Source: Halomonas piscis
GTDB taxonomy: Bacteria > Pseudomonadota > Gammaproteobacteria > Pseudomonadales > Halomonadaceae
Length of the DNA stretch: 64,000 nt
Direction: 5' to 3'
Assembly (NCBI RefSeq): GCF_031886125.1
Contig: NZ_CP119391.1
Coordinates: 992,001-1,056,000, forward strand
Below, piece after piece: positions 8,937 through 17,016 of the stretch. The first letter of the stretch is position 1. The number at the start of each line of letters is the position of its first letter. The translations under genes and the position numbers were made by a program. The notes under the pieces are model-generated. The model worked only from the letters and a program-made list of their open reading frames with translations, ran no database searches and had not been told where the DNA came from.

Positions 8937-10229
8937 AGTGGGGTATTTCTGTGGTCGCCGCCTGACTGAGCGAGGATAAGATCGTTCGCGTCGTTCAGGC
9001 AGGACGAAGGAAGGTGCCATGTCCAGCATCGACTGAACCACGCCGGGCACGCGTCCTGGCGAGACCCAGGGCAGGATCGTTAACTCCTTGATGAGCCAGT
9101 GAGCAGCCTGATGGAAGCTGAGCTGATTGGGATGCACGGCATCCAGGCTATAGGCCATGCGAGCCATCTGGAAGCGGATCAGGTTATAGGCTAACAACGT
9201 GCCCCAGAGCTCCTGAAAGACCATCTCCGGGGTGCGGCTACGCAGTGTCAGGCGGTTACCCAGCAGAGATTGCTTCATTTCCCGGTAGCCCAGTTCGATT
9301 TCCCAGCGGTGGCTGTAGAGATCGACGATATCCGCCGCCGGAAAGCGCAGCGGGTCGGTCATCGAGGTCAGGATCTGCACTTCCTTGCCGTTCACCTTGC
9401 GGCGTAACAGCCGCGCCGTCATCGTCGGCGGCAAGGCTGGCCACTTCTTGCGCGCCTGAGGTGACGTCGACAGGGTCACCAGGCGATCCTGCCGGCCTAG
9501 TGAGCGCTCTTCCTGATACTGTGTTCCCTTCTTTAGAGGAATCAGCCAATGCCGCTGCTCGCCGGCGCTCTGCCAGGCATGCAGCAAACCCAGTGAGTAG
9601 AACCCACGATCAAACAGCGTCAGGGAGTGATCCGGGGTGCTGCCGATGAGCTGAGTGGTCAGCTCCATTTCACTGCTCGCGACACTGTCGAAGGCGGATC
9701 CCGTCAGCAGGTGGCTGGTCAGCTCCATCTGGCACACCATGCGAATCTGCGGATAGCTCGCCTCCCCCTGAGCATTGCGCGTGCGCGCAAAGGCTGCCTG
9801 ATTCTCGGGAGAGTCAGGAGTACGCCAGACCACACCATCAACGCCCAGTAACGTCAGACCACTCCAGTGGGGGTGAGGGGTCTGCTGATGCCACAGGGCC
9901 TGGGTCTGCTCGAAGACGCGCTTGACGGGCTCCACTCCAAGCCGTTGACGTGCCTGCACCACGGCACTGGGCGCGACGAAGGGACGCTTGCCGGGCAGCA
10001 TGATGTCGAGGTGATTGACGATCTGCCCCATCGGGATATGCCGAAACAAGGCCATCCCGACAACCGCCCAGACCACCATGTCCAACGGCAGGCGACGCTT
10101 GCGCAGTGTGGCCACGCCGGCTTCTTCAAGACAGGTGTCGATCAGTTCAGGGGAGAGCACCTCGGAGAGGCTGGAGAAATCGTCGGGTACCGACTTGGCG
10201 ATGGCATCAATAGCGTCGCTGAAATGCAT
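8913..10229 (-). CDS. IS4-family transposase
   Basis: A 438-residue DDE transposase closely resembling the IS4 InsG protein in motif order. [20 protein letters not shown] and the [16 protein letters not shown] stretch form the N-terminal domain. [10 protein letters not shown] supplies the first Asp, [13 protein letters not shown] the second, and [15 protein letters not shown] holds the Y-2-R-3-E-6-K signature with the catalytic Glu. The ATG at 10229 ([10 protein letters not shown]) is preferred because it aligns with the family start; a frame 16 codons longer exists. The stop codon lies inside the left inverted repeat. The ribosome-binding sequence GGGAAGG is buried in a hairpin immediately upstream. 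Confidence 0.94.
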   Translation of the reverse strand: MHFSDAIDAIAKSVPDDFSSLSEVLSPELIDTCLEEAGVATLRKRRLPLDMVVWAVVGMALFRHIPMGQIVNHLDIMLPGKRPFVAPSAVVQARQRLGVEPVKRVFEQTQALWHQQTPHPHWSGLTLLGVDGVVWRTPDSPENQAAFARTRNAQGEASYPQIRMVCQMELTSHLLTGSAFDSVASSEMELTTQLIGSTPDHSLTLFDRGFYSLGLLHAWQSAGEQRHWLIPLKKGTQYQEERSLGRQDRLVTLSTSPQARKKWPALPPTMTARLLRRKVNGKEVQILTSMTDPLRFPAADIVDLYSHRWEIELGYREMKQSLLGNRLTLRSRTPEMVFQELWGTLLAYNLIRFQMARMAYSLDAVHPNQLSFHQAAHWLIKELTILPWVSPGRVPGVVQSMLDMAPSFVLPERRERSYPRSVRRRPQKYPTKKNASQR

Positions 10230-10231
10230 GG

Positions 10232-10266
10232 ACCTTCCCGTGTCAGTGTGCCTGACACGGGAAGGT
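10232..10266 (-). promoter_or_regulatory. Hairpin sequestering the transposase ribosome-binding site
   Basis: CCTTCCCGTGTCA pairs perfectly with TGACACGGGAAGG across a short loop, ending 3 bases before the transposase ATG at 10229. On the transposase mRNA the 3' arm contains the GGGAAGG ribosome-binding site. Transcripts that start outside the element would contain both arms and fold it away. This is the logic known from IS10 and IS50; its use here is inferred from the sequence. Confidence 0.6.
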
Positions 10267-10310
10267 CTCATGATCAACTTATTGAGAACAGGCTTAACTG
10301 ACTGGCATTA

Positions 10311-10322
10311 GGCCATTGGCGG
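10311..10322. repeat. Right 12-bp target site duplication of the IS4 element
   Basis: The second copy of GGCCATTGGCGG begins directly after the right inverted repeat and continues in frame into the 3' part of the permease gene. Confidence 0.95.
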
Positions 10323-10709
10323 CACCTTTTTGATGCTCGCCGGGCTCTTTCCCAAGCTCGGCGGCGTGGTGTCGAGCATACCCGATGCGGTGCTCGGCGG
10401 CGCCGTGCTGATCATGTTCGGCATGATTGCCAGCGCCGGCATCAAGATGCTCAGCGGCATCGAGTTCAACAAGCGCAACATGGTCATCATTGGGCTGTCG
10501 CTGTCGGCGGCGATCGGCCTGCCGGCCCAGGAAGAGCTGTTCGCCACCTATTCGGAAAACGTGCGCGCGATCATCGAGTCGGGGCTGATTCCCGGCGCGC
10601 TGATCGCCATCGTGCTCAACCTGGTGCTGCCGCACGACAGGGGCAGCGTCGCTGAAAGCGCCTAGCGGCGCCCGGTGTTTCCATTTGCCTGAACGCAGCG
10701 AAAGGGACA

Positions 10710-10735
10710 GCGCCCGCCGACAAGGCGGGCGCTTC
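10710..10735. terminator. Bidirectional terminator between permease remnant and mgtC-like gene
   Basis: GCGCCCGCC pairs with GGCGGGCGC over a 5-base loop, followed by TTCT, in the space between the converging permease 3' end and the MgtC-like gene. Confidence 0.6.
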
Positions 10736-10740
10736 TGGTA

Positions 10741-11436
10741 TCAGCCGCCGGACGGCGTCAGGCGGTATTCCACAATGGTCTGCGACTGGCGCAGGGTCGC
10801 CGCCAGCCGGGCCAGGTTCTTGTGGCCGTGGGTTTGCAGCACCATGGAATAGTGAAACAGCTGACCGTTTTCGCTCAGCCGGTAGCTCATGGTCTTGACC
10901 TTGCAGCCGTGGCGGGCGATCAGCGCGCGCACCTGGTCTTCGTCTGCCACGGCGTCGATGGGGTAGCACAGCTCGTGGTCGGCAAAGAGCTCGGTGGGGA
11001 TGAGCGTCTCCACCCGGCGGAAAAGCGACAGCGTCAACAGCGTCGCCGCCGTGGCCACCACCGCCGGCAGGAGAAAGCCCACGCCGTAGAGGATGCCCAG
11101 TACCGAGGTCATCCAGATCGAGGCGGCGGTGGTCAGCCCGTGCACCGTGAGCCCTTCCTTGAAGATGACCCCGGCGCCGAGAAAGCCGATGCCGGTCATG
11201 ATGTCCTGGGACATGCGGGTGGGGTCGGCGCGGATCGACGACATCGGCAGGCTGGGGTCGAGCCACTGGGCCTGGTGGGTGGAAAGCAGCATCAACAGCG
11301 CCGAGGCGGCGCACACCAGGGCGTGGGTGCGAAAGCCCGCCGGGCGGCCGTGAAAGCTGCGCTCAAGGCCGATCAGGCTGCCCGCCAGCCAGGCGGCGCC
11401 AAGGTAGAGCAGCAGGGTCGTGGTGTCGTCGGACAT
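10741..11436 (-). CDS. MgtC/SapB family membrane protein
   Basis: A 231-residue protein with the MgtC signature. GLERSFHGRPAGFRTHALV lies in the first loop (about residue 24), GIGFLGAGVIFKEG near residue 82 and GLTTAASIWMTSVLG near residue 98, followed by further membrane helices. The C-terminal 90 residues form a soluble, ACT-like regulatory domain. Members are inner-membrane proteins linked to growth at low Mg2+ and to control of ATP synthase or metal transport; the function in this organism is not shown by context. It stands alone on the minus strand between two IS-affected regions. Confidence 0.88.
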   Translation of the reverse strand: MSDDTTTLLLYLGAAWLAGSLIGLERSFHGRPAGFRTHALVCAASALLMLLSTHQAQWLDPSLPMSSIRADPTRMSQDIMTGIGFLGAGVIFKEGLTVHGLTTAASIWMTSVLGILYGVGFLLPAVVATAATLLTLSLFRRVETLIPTELFADHELCYPIDAVADEDQVRALIARHGCKVKTMSYRLSENGQLFHYSMVLQTHGHKNLARLAATLRQSQTIVEYRLTPSGG

Positions 11437-11501
11437 GGCAAGCTCCTGAAGCGCGCGGAAGAAACGCCGCTTGATCAGCGCATTGGGGTCAGGTCACCTA
11501 G

Positions 11502-11828
11502 GGTGTGTTAACAATCATTAGTTTCGTTTAAACTGATTTAGTATTCATAGATTTTGGTGGGCCATGAGTCGGTTGAAGTTACGCGATGATCAGTGGGAGC
11601 GAATCGAGCACCTGCTCCCCGGCAAAGCCTCAGACTGTGGGGTAACTGCCAAGGACAATCGCCTGTTCGTGGAAGCCGTGCTCTGGATCGCTCGGACCGG
11701 CGCCCCGTGGCGTGATCTTCCCGAATCTTTTGGGCGCTGGCACACCGTCTACATGCGGTATAACCGTTGGTCACGAAAGGGCGTTTGGCAGCGTATTTTT
11801 GACACAGTAGCCGACGATCCCGATCTAG
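11502..11828 (+). mobile_element. 5' remnant of an IS5-family element
   Basis: The left end begins after CTAG at 11498-11501 with GGTGTGTTAACAATCATTA, a typical IS5-family terminal repeat, and carries the first part of a transposase. The next IS5-family copy (11829-12683) is inserted in it. Its 3' half is not found after that copy or anywhere else in the window, so it was lost by deletion. Confidence 0.75.
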
Positions 11829-11887
11829 GGCCTGTTGACGTTTCATGGCAGGGGTATTGGCAGGATAGGGGCAAGCTCGCAGAATAA
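11564..11887 (+). pseudogene. IS5-family transposase N-terminal fragment
   Basis: The frame gives 88 residues of a genuine N-terminal transposase domain (RLKLRDDQWERIEHLLPGK, GAPWRDLPESFGRWHTVY, RKGVWQRIFDTVADDPDL) and then runs 19 codons into the 5' end of the inserted IS5-family copy before stopping. The catalytic DDE domain is absent. It is distinct from the two complete copies nearby, sharing only family-level similarity. Confidence 0.85.
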
Positions 11888-12683
11888 AGGTTCCCACACC
11901 AACAAACTGCAAGCCTGCCATGCCCCGACAAATGCTCACGGATGAACACTGGTCGAAGCTGAAACCTATCCTGCTTCAACAAGGTATTTATGACAAGGCC
12001 GACTTGCGTACCACGATAGAAGGCATCCTTTATCGGATGCGCACCGGCTGCCCGTGGCGGGACCTACCGGAGACGTTTGGCCCCTGGAACACGGTCTACA
12101 AGCGTTTTAACGCCTGGTCAGCGAGTGGAAAGCTGATGAGGCTTTTCAGCTCTCTGGTGGAGGAGCCTGATGTTGAGTGGCTGTTCATTGATGGCTCCTA
12201 CGTCAAGGCCCACCAGGACAGCACCGGAGCTGCCACGGAAGACGCAGAAGCCATTGGCAAAAGTCGTGCAGGCAATACCAGCAAGATCCACTTGACCGTA
12301 GATGCCTATGGGCTACCGATCACCTTCAGAATAACCGGGGGTGAGGTGCACGACAGCACGGAAGCCCGGGCATTGATTGACGATTTGCCAGCGGGTGATG
12401 CATTGGTGGCTGACAAGGGCTATGACAGCGAGCGTATCCGTGGACAGATCGAAGCCAAGGGCATGGCTGCCGTCATTCCACGCAAACGCAACTCAAAGAA
12501 AGGAAATGCCAATCTGGACAGAGGCTTATATCGCTATCGGCATCTGGTTGAGAATGCCTTTGCTCGATTGAAGCCGTATCGCGCCATCGCAACGCGTTAC
12601 GACAAGCTCAAGCGAAACTACGAAAGCATGGTGGCCTTGGCCTGCGGCTTTTTATGGCTGCCCATGTGAAACGTCAACACGCC
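11829..12683 (+). mobile_element. IS5-family insertion sequence, copy 1
   Basis: An 855-bp element with inverted ends GGCCTGTTGACGTTTCA and GGCGTGTTGACGTTTCA (one mismatch), flanked on both sides by CTAG (11825-11828 and 12684-12687). CTAG fits the YTAR target preference of IS5; a 2-bp TA duplication with longer ends cannot be excluded. It sits in the transposase fragment to its left, but the sequence to its right does not continue that fragment. Confidence 0.9.
11920..12669 (+). CDS. IS5-family transposase, copy 1
   Basis: A 249-residue single-frame DDE transposase. Catalytic positions are visible as LFIDGSYVKAH (first Asp, about residue 91), LVADKGYDSERIR (second Asp) and YRHLVENAFARLKPYRA (Glu with the conserved R and K). 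Most related IS427-type elements need a frameshift between two frames, whereas this protein is continuous. It differs from the second copy at 15 of 249 residues, so the two copies did not arise by a very recent duplication. Confidence 0.93.
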   Translation: MPRQMLTDEHWSKLKPILLQQGIYDKADLRTTIEGILYRMRTGCPWRDLPETFGPWNTVYKRFNAWSASGKLMRLFSSLVEEPDVEWLFIDGSYVKAHQDSTGAATEDAEAIGKSRAGNTSKIHLTVDAYGLPITFRITGGEVHDSTEARALIDDLPAGDALVADKGYDSERIRGQIEAKGMAAVIPRKRNSKKGNANLDRGLYRYRHLVENAFARLKPYRAIATRYDKLKRNYESMVALACGFLWLPM

Positions 12684-12687
12684 CTAG

Positions 12688-13107
12688 CAATACCGCCTGC
12701 TCGGGCGTGGGATAAAACCGTTCTTTGTAGGCGCGTTTTGTCATGCTGTATAAATATCAGGCTATGCTCAGGATTTCAACCGGGCACCGCATGGCGGTGC
12801 GCGCTTATACCACCGCCCGCATTGGGCGATGCTTTACGCGCAGGTTGGTAAAAAATCGCTATCCGGCTCGGCGCTGGCGGCCTTTCTCCCGTGACGCCCC
12901 GCGACGACCGCCAGCGCGGCCCTTTGACGTACGTCAAGGAAAGCGCGGATTTTTGAGGCTATCGGCTTTCAAACTACCTCTTTTGGGTTATCTTCAAGGT
13001 TAAAAAGACATTAAAGAAGACATTAAAAAAGCACGGCGTGCGATGCTATCGCGCTCGCCTAACGCCCGTGCACCGCACCGTGAAGCATAAAATCAAGGGA
13101 GCACTCC
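12688..13107 (+). promoter_or_regulatory. Upstream region of the cytochrome c peroxidase gene with an FNR-like box
   Basis: This 420-base gap holds no convincing gene. A perfect palindrome TTGAC-GTAC-GTCAA at 12924-12937 resembles an FNR/Anr half-site pair with C/G in place of T/A at the inner position, about 170 bases before the peroxidase start. Two 12-base near-direct repeats with AAGACATTAAA occur at about 13005-13027, and a 9-bp inverted repeat CGCTGGCGG/CCGCCAGCG surrounds about 27 bases near 12870-12914. Oxygen-responsive control is plausible for this enzyme class but unproven here. Confidence 0.35.
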
Positions 13108-14163
13108 ATGGCACACCGCACACTGGGCACGCTGGCCGCTGCCGGCCTGCTGGTGATAGCCGCCGGCGCCGGCGCCGACGACCTGCAGCAGCGCGCCGCC
13201 AAGCAGTTCAAGCCCATCCCCCAGTACCCGCCGGTGATCGACGGCAACGAAATGACCGACGACAAGATCACCCTGGGCAAAATGCTGTTCTTCGAGCCGC
13301 GCCTGTCGGCCAGCCACCTGATCAGCTGCAACACCTGCCACAACGTCGGCATGGGCGGCCATGACTACCTGCCGGTCGCCATCGGCCACGGCTGGCAGAA
13401 GGGCCCGCGCAACTCGCCCACGGTGTATAACGCCGTGTTCAACGCCGCCCAGTTCTGGGACGGCCGCGCTGCCGACCTCGCCGAACAGGCCAAGGGCCCG
13501 GTGCAGGCCGGCGTGGAAATGAGCAGCACCCCCCAGCGCGTCGAGGACACGCTTTCCAGCATGCCCGAGTACGTCGAGCGCTTCCGCCGGGCCTTCCCCG
13601 GCGAAGAGAACCCGGTCAGCTTCGACCACATGGCTACCGCCATCGAAGCCTTTGAAGCCACGCTGATCACCCCGGACGCGCCCTTCGACCGCTACCTGCG
13701 CGGCGACACCGGTGCCCTGGACGATCAGGAGCAGCGCGGGCTGGCGCTGTTCATGGACAAGGGCTGCGTCTCCTGTCACAGCGGCATCAACCTGGGCGGT
13801 CAGAACTACTATCCGTTCGGCCTTGTGGCCCGCCCTGACGGCAAGATTCTACCCAGCGGCGACAAGGGCCGCTTTGCGGTAACCGAAACCGAGTCGGACG
13901 AATACGTGTTCCGCGCCGCGCCGCTGCGCAACATTGCGCTGACCGCGCCCTACTTCCACTCGGGCGCCGTCTGGGACCTGGAAGAGGCCGTGGCGGTGAT
14001 GGGCACGGCCCAGCTGGGCGCCGAGCTTGGCGAGGAGGAAGTCACCGACATTACCGCCTTCCTGCACACCCTGACCGGCGACGTGCCGAGCATCACCTAC
14101 CCCGAGCTTCCGCCCAGCACCGACGCCACCCCGCGCCCGGACCCGAGCGCGCCCACGCCGTAA
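13108..14163 (+). CDS. Di-haem cytochrome c peroxidase (CcpA/MauG family)
   Basis: A 351-residue periplasmic protein with a Sec signal peptide (hydrophobic residues 8-23, cleavage near AGA-DD). Two c-type haem attachment motifs are present: CNTCH (about residue 74, low-potential peroxidatic haem) and CVSCH (about 218, high-potential haem). Flanking motifs include [31 protein letters not shown] and [16 protein letters not shown], all usual in bacterial cytochrome c peroxidases, which reduce H2O2 with electrons from cytochrome c. The C-terminal tail is Pro-rich and poorly conserved. The gene lies between two direct IS5-family copies. The start has a GGGAG site 7 bases upstream. Confidence 0.92.
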   Translation: MAHRTLGTLAAAGLLVIAAGAGADDLQQRAAKQFKPIPQYPPVIDGNEMTDDKITLGKMLFFEPRLSASHLISCNTCHNVGMGGHDYLPVAIGHGWQKGPRNSPTVYNAVFNAAQFWDGRAADLAEQAKGPVQAGVEMSSTPQRVEDTLSSMPEYVERFRRAFPGEENPVSFDHMATAIEAFEATLITPDAPFDRYLRGDTGALDDQEQRGLALFMDKGCVSCHSGINLGGQNYYPFGLVARPDGKILPSGDKGRFAVTETESDEYVFRAAPLRNIALTAPYFHSGAVWDLEEAVAVMGTAQLGAELGEEEVTDITAFLHTLTGDVPSITYPELPPSTDATPRPDPSAPTP

Positions 14164-14190
14164 CGCCGGCCTTGTGGCACCTTTCATGTA

Positions 14191-14219
14191 CGGGCAGCCT
14201 TTTGGCTGCCCGCTTTTTT
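14191..14219 (+). terminator. Terminator of the cytochrome c peroxidase gene
   Basis: CGGGCAGCC pairs with GGCTGCCCG over a TTTT loop, followed by GCTTTTTTG, 27 bases after the stop codon. It is a classic factor-independent terminator. Confidence 0.88.
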
Positions 14220-14259
14220 GGGCGGCACTGGCAGCCGGCGTCACGGCGCATTAAGCTAG

Positions 14260-15114
14260 GGTCTGTTGACGTTTCATGGCAGGGGTATTGGCAGGATAGG
14301 GGCAAGCTCACAGAATAAAGGTTCCTAAGCCAACAAACTGCAAGCCTGCCATGCCCCGACAAATGCTCACGGATGAACACTGGCCGAAGCTGAAATCTAT
14401 CCTGCTTCAACAAGGTATTTATGACAAGACCGATCTGCGTACCACGGTGGAAGGCATCCTTTATCGGATGCGAACCGGCTGCCCGTGGCGGGACCTACCG
14501 GAGGCGTTTGGCCCCTGGAACACGGTCTACAAGCGCTTCAACGCCTGGTCAGCGAGTGGAAAGCTGATGAGGATTTTCATCTCTCTGGTGGAAGATCCTG
14601 ATGTCGAGTGGCTATTTATTGATGGTTCCTACGTCAAGGCTCACCAAGATAGCACTGGGGCTGCCACGGAAGATGCAGAAGCCATTGGCAAAAGTCGTGC
14701 AGGCAATACCAGCAAGATCCACTTGGCCGTGGATGCTTATGGGTTGCCGATCGCCTTCAGAATAACCGGGGGTGAAGTGCACGACAGCACGGAAGCCCAG
14801 GCATTGATTGACGGTTTGCCGGCAGGTGACGCGCTGGTGGCTGACAAAGGCTATGACAGTGAACGTATCCGTGAGCAGGTCGAAGCCAAAGGAATGGCTG
14901 CCGTCATTCCACGCAGGCGTAACTCGAAAAAAGGAAATGCCAATCTGGACAGAGGGTTATATCGCTACCGGCATCTGGTTGAGAATGCCTTTGCTCGATT
15001 GAAACCGTATCGCGCCATTGCGACGCGCTACGATAAGCTCAAACGAAATTACGAAAGCATGGTGGCCTTGGCATGCGGCTTTTTATGGCTACCAATGTGA
15101 AACGTCAACAGGCC
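14260..15114 (+). mobile_element. IS5-family insertion sequence, copy 2
   Basis: An 855-bp element in the same orientation as copy 1, with CTAG at both borders (14256-14259 and 15115-15118). The left flank is the peroxidase 3' region and the right flank is a tnpB gene already several codons in, so the insertion either came with a deletion or marks a recombination between copies. It supplies a new start codon to the tnpB frame. Confidence 0.9.
14351..15100 (+). CDS. IS5-family transposase, copy 2
   Basis: A 249-residue transposase with the same DDE positions as copy 1 (LFIDGSYVKAH, LVADKGYDSERIR, YRHLVENAFARLKPYRA) and no frame damage. Fifteen substitutions relative to copy 1 are scattered and mostly conservative. 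Its final codons overlap the start of the tnpB frame in another phase. Confidence 0.93.
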   Translation: MPRQMLTDEHWPKLKSILLQQGIYDKTDLRTTVEGILYRMRTGCPWRDLPEAFGPWNTVYKRFNAWSASGKLMRIFISLVEDPDVEWLFIDGSYVKAHQDSTGAATEDAEAIGKSRAGNTSKIHLAVDAYGLPIAFRITGGEVHDSTEAQALIDGLPAGDALVADKGYDSERIREQVEAKGMAAVIPRRRNSKKGNANLDRGLYRYRHLVENAFARLKPYRAIATRYDKLKRNYESMVALACGFLWLPM

Positions 15115-16182
15115 CTAGCGCAATCGTTTGGCTGTGTGCGTTTTGTCTGGAACAACACCCTGGCATATCGCACCGAGGCCTACCAGGAGCGCGAAGAAAC
15201 CATCTCGCACTCGGCAGCGGAAAAGCGGCTGGTGGCCCTCAAGGCGGAATACCCATGGCTGCAGGACGTGTCCAGCGTCATTCTGCAACAGGCCCTGCGC
15301 GATCAAAATTCCGCCTTCGACAACTTCTTCAACCCAAAGCTGAAAGCGCGGTATCCGCGTTTCAAGGCCAAGGACGGTCGGCAATCCATCCGGCTGACCA
15401 GGGCGGCCTTCCGCTATCGGGACGGAGAGATCACTATCGCCAAGACGAAGACGCCCTTGCCGATCCGCTGGAGCCGGCCTCTGCCCAGCGCCCCATCCAG
15501 CGTGACGATTTCGCGCGACCGGGCCGGACGCTATTTCATCAGTTGCCTGTGCGAATTCACGCCCGAGCCATTGCCGACCTCTCCCCGCGCCGTCGGCATC
15601 GATCTGGGGCTGACCGATCTGTTCATCACCAGCAACGGGCAGAAGGCCGGCAATCCGCGCCACCTCAAGCGGTATGCCGCCAGGCTGGCGTATCGGCAAC
15701 GCCGGCTGGCGAAAAAGCAGAAGGGCTCGAACAACCGCCACAAAATGCGCCGGAAAGTGGCGCGTCTGCATGCCAAAATCGCGGACTGCCGCCGCGATGC
15801 GATCCACAAGGCCACTCGTGCACTGATCAACGAAAACCAAGTGATCTGTGTCGAGTCGCTGAACATCACCGGCATGGTCAAGAACCGTGCCCTGGCCAGA
15901 GCTATCAGCGATGCCGGCTGGGGCGAGTTCGTGCGCCAGCTTGCCTACAAAGCCGAATGGGCCGGCCGTCAACTGGTTCAGGTGAGCCAGTGGCTGCCCA
16001 GCAGCAAAATATGCCACGGCTGCGGCCATCGAGTCGAAAAGCTGCCGTTGTCGCAGCGCCATTGGCACTGTGATGGCTGTGGCCGAGCCATCGACCGCGA
16101 CATCAACGCGGCGAACAATATCCGAACCGCCGGACTGGCGGGGCTAGCCTGTGGAGCGACCGGAGCGGGGGCCGTGGCCTAG
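15073..16182 (+). pseudogene. tnpB: IS200/IS605-type TnpB with replaced N-terminus
   Basis: The frame encodes 369 residues. From LAQSFGCVRFVWNNTLAYR onward it is a standard TnpB, the RNA-guided nuclease of IS200/IS605 and IS1341-type elements. The RuvC triad is complete: GIDLGLTD (Asp, about residue 175), CVESLNITGM (Glu, about 259) and DRDINAANNI (Asp, about 342). The zinc ribbon is also complete (CHGCG and CDGCG). The normal first 15-20 residues, which hold the KxRIYPTPEQ strand, are missing. They are replaced by about 15 residues encoded by the end of IS5 copy 2, giving an in-frame chimera. No tnpA lies nearby. Loss of the first beta strand probably impairs guide-RNA binding, so I call it a pseudogene, but an active chimera cannot be excluded. 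Confidence 0.8.
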
Positions 16183-16278
16183 CCACGGTCTAGTGAAGGC
16201 GTGTCGAAGCAGGAAGGTTCTCGGGGTGACCCAAGAACCCTCGCCCAAAGCGCTTGGCGCGGCGGGCGGGGAGTGTCA
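16080..16278 (+). ncRNA. Candidate omega-RNA / IS605 right end
   Basis: The tnpB 3' end and following 95 bases have the layout of a TnpB guide-RNA scaffold. There is a hairpin CCGTGG/CCACGG across the stop codon and a second, GGTTCT-GGG/CCC-AGAACC, at 16216-16239. The segment closes with GGGGAGTGTCA, which resembles the right-end sequence common to IS605-type elements. The guide would be read from the bases after about 16278. Exact ends are inferred by pattern only. Confidence 0.5.
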
Positions 16279-16368
16279 GCCGCAATAAACATTCGTGGGT
16301 GTATGATAGTTGGGCCCCGGCGCTCGGACGCCGGCTATTTTTCGCTTGTCTTTCAGGAAGTCATGCTC

Positions 16369-16926
16369 ATGTTGAAAAAATCTGCCGCGCTGCTGGCGTC
16401 GACAGCCGCGCTGTTTGCCTTCAGCCAGAGCGCCCTGGCGCTCAGCGTATCGGCCAATGCCCACCAGGACGGCTACGGCGTCCAGGCAAGCCAAAGCATC
16501 CTGCCTACCGTGCGCGCCGGTGCGGGGTACTTCACCTCGGACGACAGCGGTCACCATGCGGATATTTATTCCGGCTCGCTGATGTTTTCACCGCCCCTGC
16601 CGGTGGCCGACGTCGACGTCGGCGCCCGCTACCAGTACCAGGACACCTACTACGGCGACGGCGGCGGCGTGGGGATCGGCGGCTCGGTGTTTGTACCCAC
16701 GCCGGTGCCGCTGCTGCGGGTGGGCGGCTACGGTTTTTATACGCCCGAAGGGTTGACCCACGGCAGCCTCAAGGAAAGCTACGACTACGGCGCCGAAGCG
16801 CGTATCCGGCTGACGTCGCACACCTACGCCTTCGGCGGCTATCGCTACTACCGTACGCAGTTTGACCACCAGAGCACCCGCACCCTGGACCGCGGAACGG
16901 TCTTTGGCATCAGCGTAGGCTTTTAA
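16369..16926 (+). CDS. YfaZ family outer-membrane protein
   Basis: A 185-residue protein with a clear Sec signal peptide (KKSAALLASTAALFAF, cleavage near ALA-LS). It is followed by alternating hydrophobic beta strands and ends in an aromatic residue (SVGF), the usual signature of an outer-membrane beta barrel. Strand motifs such as ARYQYQDTYYGDG and YAFGGYRYYRTQ fit the YfaZ family, whose function is unknown. The ATG at 16369 has an AGGAAG site at a distance of about 10; an in-frame ATG at 16363 is also possible. A candidate promoter lies in the 16280-16350 stretch just past the tnpB element. Confidence 0.8.
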   Translation: MLKKSAALLASTAALFAFSQSALALSVSANAHQDGYGVQASQSILPTVRAGAGYFTSDDSGHHADIYSGSLMFSPPLPVADVDVGARYQYQDTYYGDGGGVGIGGSVFVPTPVPLLRVGGYGFYTPEGLTHGSLKESYDYGAEARIRLTSHTYAFGGYRYYRTQFDHQSTRTLDRGTVFGISVGF

Positions 16927-17016
16927 GCCGGCGCCGCGGGGTGGTTGACGCCGGGGTGGACGTCTGCGACATATGAGGGTTCACAACAAAACCGCAATCC
17001 GTGAAGGGAACCATTC

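Larger units (their letters stand above)
8900..10310 (-). mobile_element. IS4-family insertion sequence, complete
   Basis: A 1411-bp element bounded by perfect 17-bp inverted repeats reading TAATGCCAGTCAGTTAA inward from both ends (8900-8916 and 10294-10310). It carries one transposase gene on the minus strand and is flanked by identical 12-bp direct repeats. All parts needed for transposition look intact. It interrupts an NCS2 permease gene. Confidence 0.96.
7878..10665 (+). pseudogene. NCS2 uracil/xanthine permease, disrupted by an IS4 element
   Basis: The 5' part (7878-8899) encodes an NCS2 permease up to SRYVVAIGG, and the 3' part (10323-10665) continues with TFLMLAGLFPKLGG. Removing the 8900-10310 element and one copy of its 12-bp target duplication restores a continuous 454-residue frame, the usual length for NCS2 transporters. 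Family motifs include the PLGIQHVLAMF start of the first membrane segments and the conserved LVTCAESIGDIVGTTAG segment. The intact protein would be an inner-membrane proton or sodium symporter for xanthine, urate or a related base, matching the upstream 8-oxoguanine deaminase. As it stands, translation stops inside the element and the last quarter of the transporter is missing, so it is presumably inactive. No other decay is visible, so the insertion is recent. Confidence 0.93.

Noticed and set aside
12743..13003. Small protein gene upstream of the peroxidase (86 codons)
   Set aside because: No ribosome-binding site, very Arg-rich composition, and it covers palindromic and promoter-like sequence.
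11825..15118. Composite transposon carrying the cytochrome c peroxidase
   Set aside because: The outer flanks (an IS5-family transposase fragment on the left and tnpB on the right) do not join into one pre-insertion sequence, and the CTAG borders are the same at inner and outer ends, so movement as one unit is not supported.
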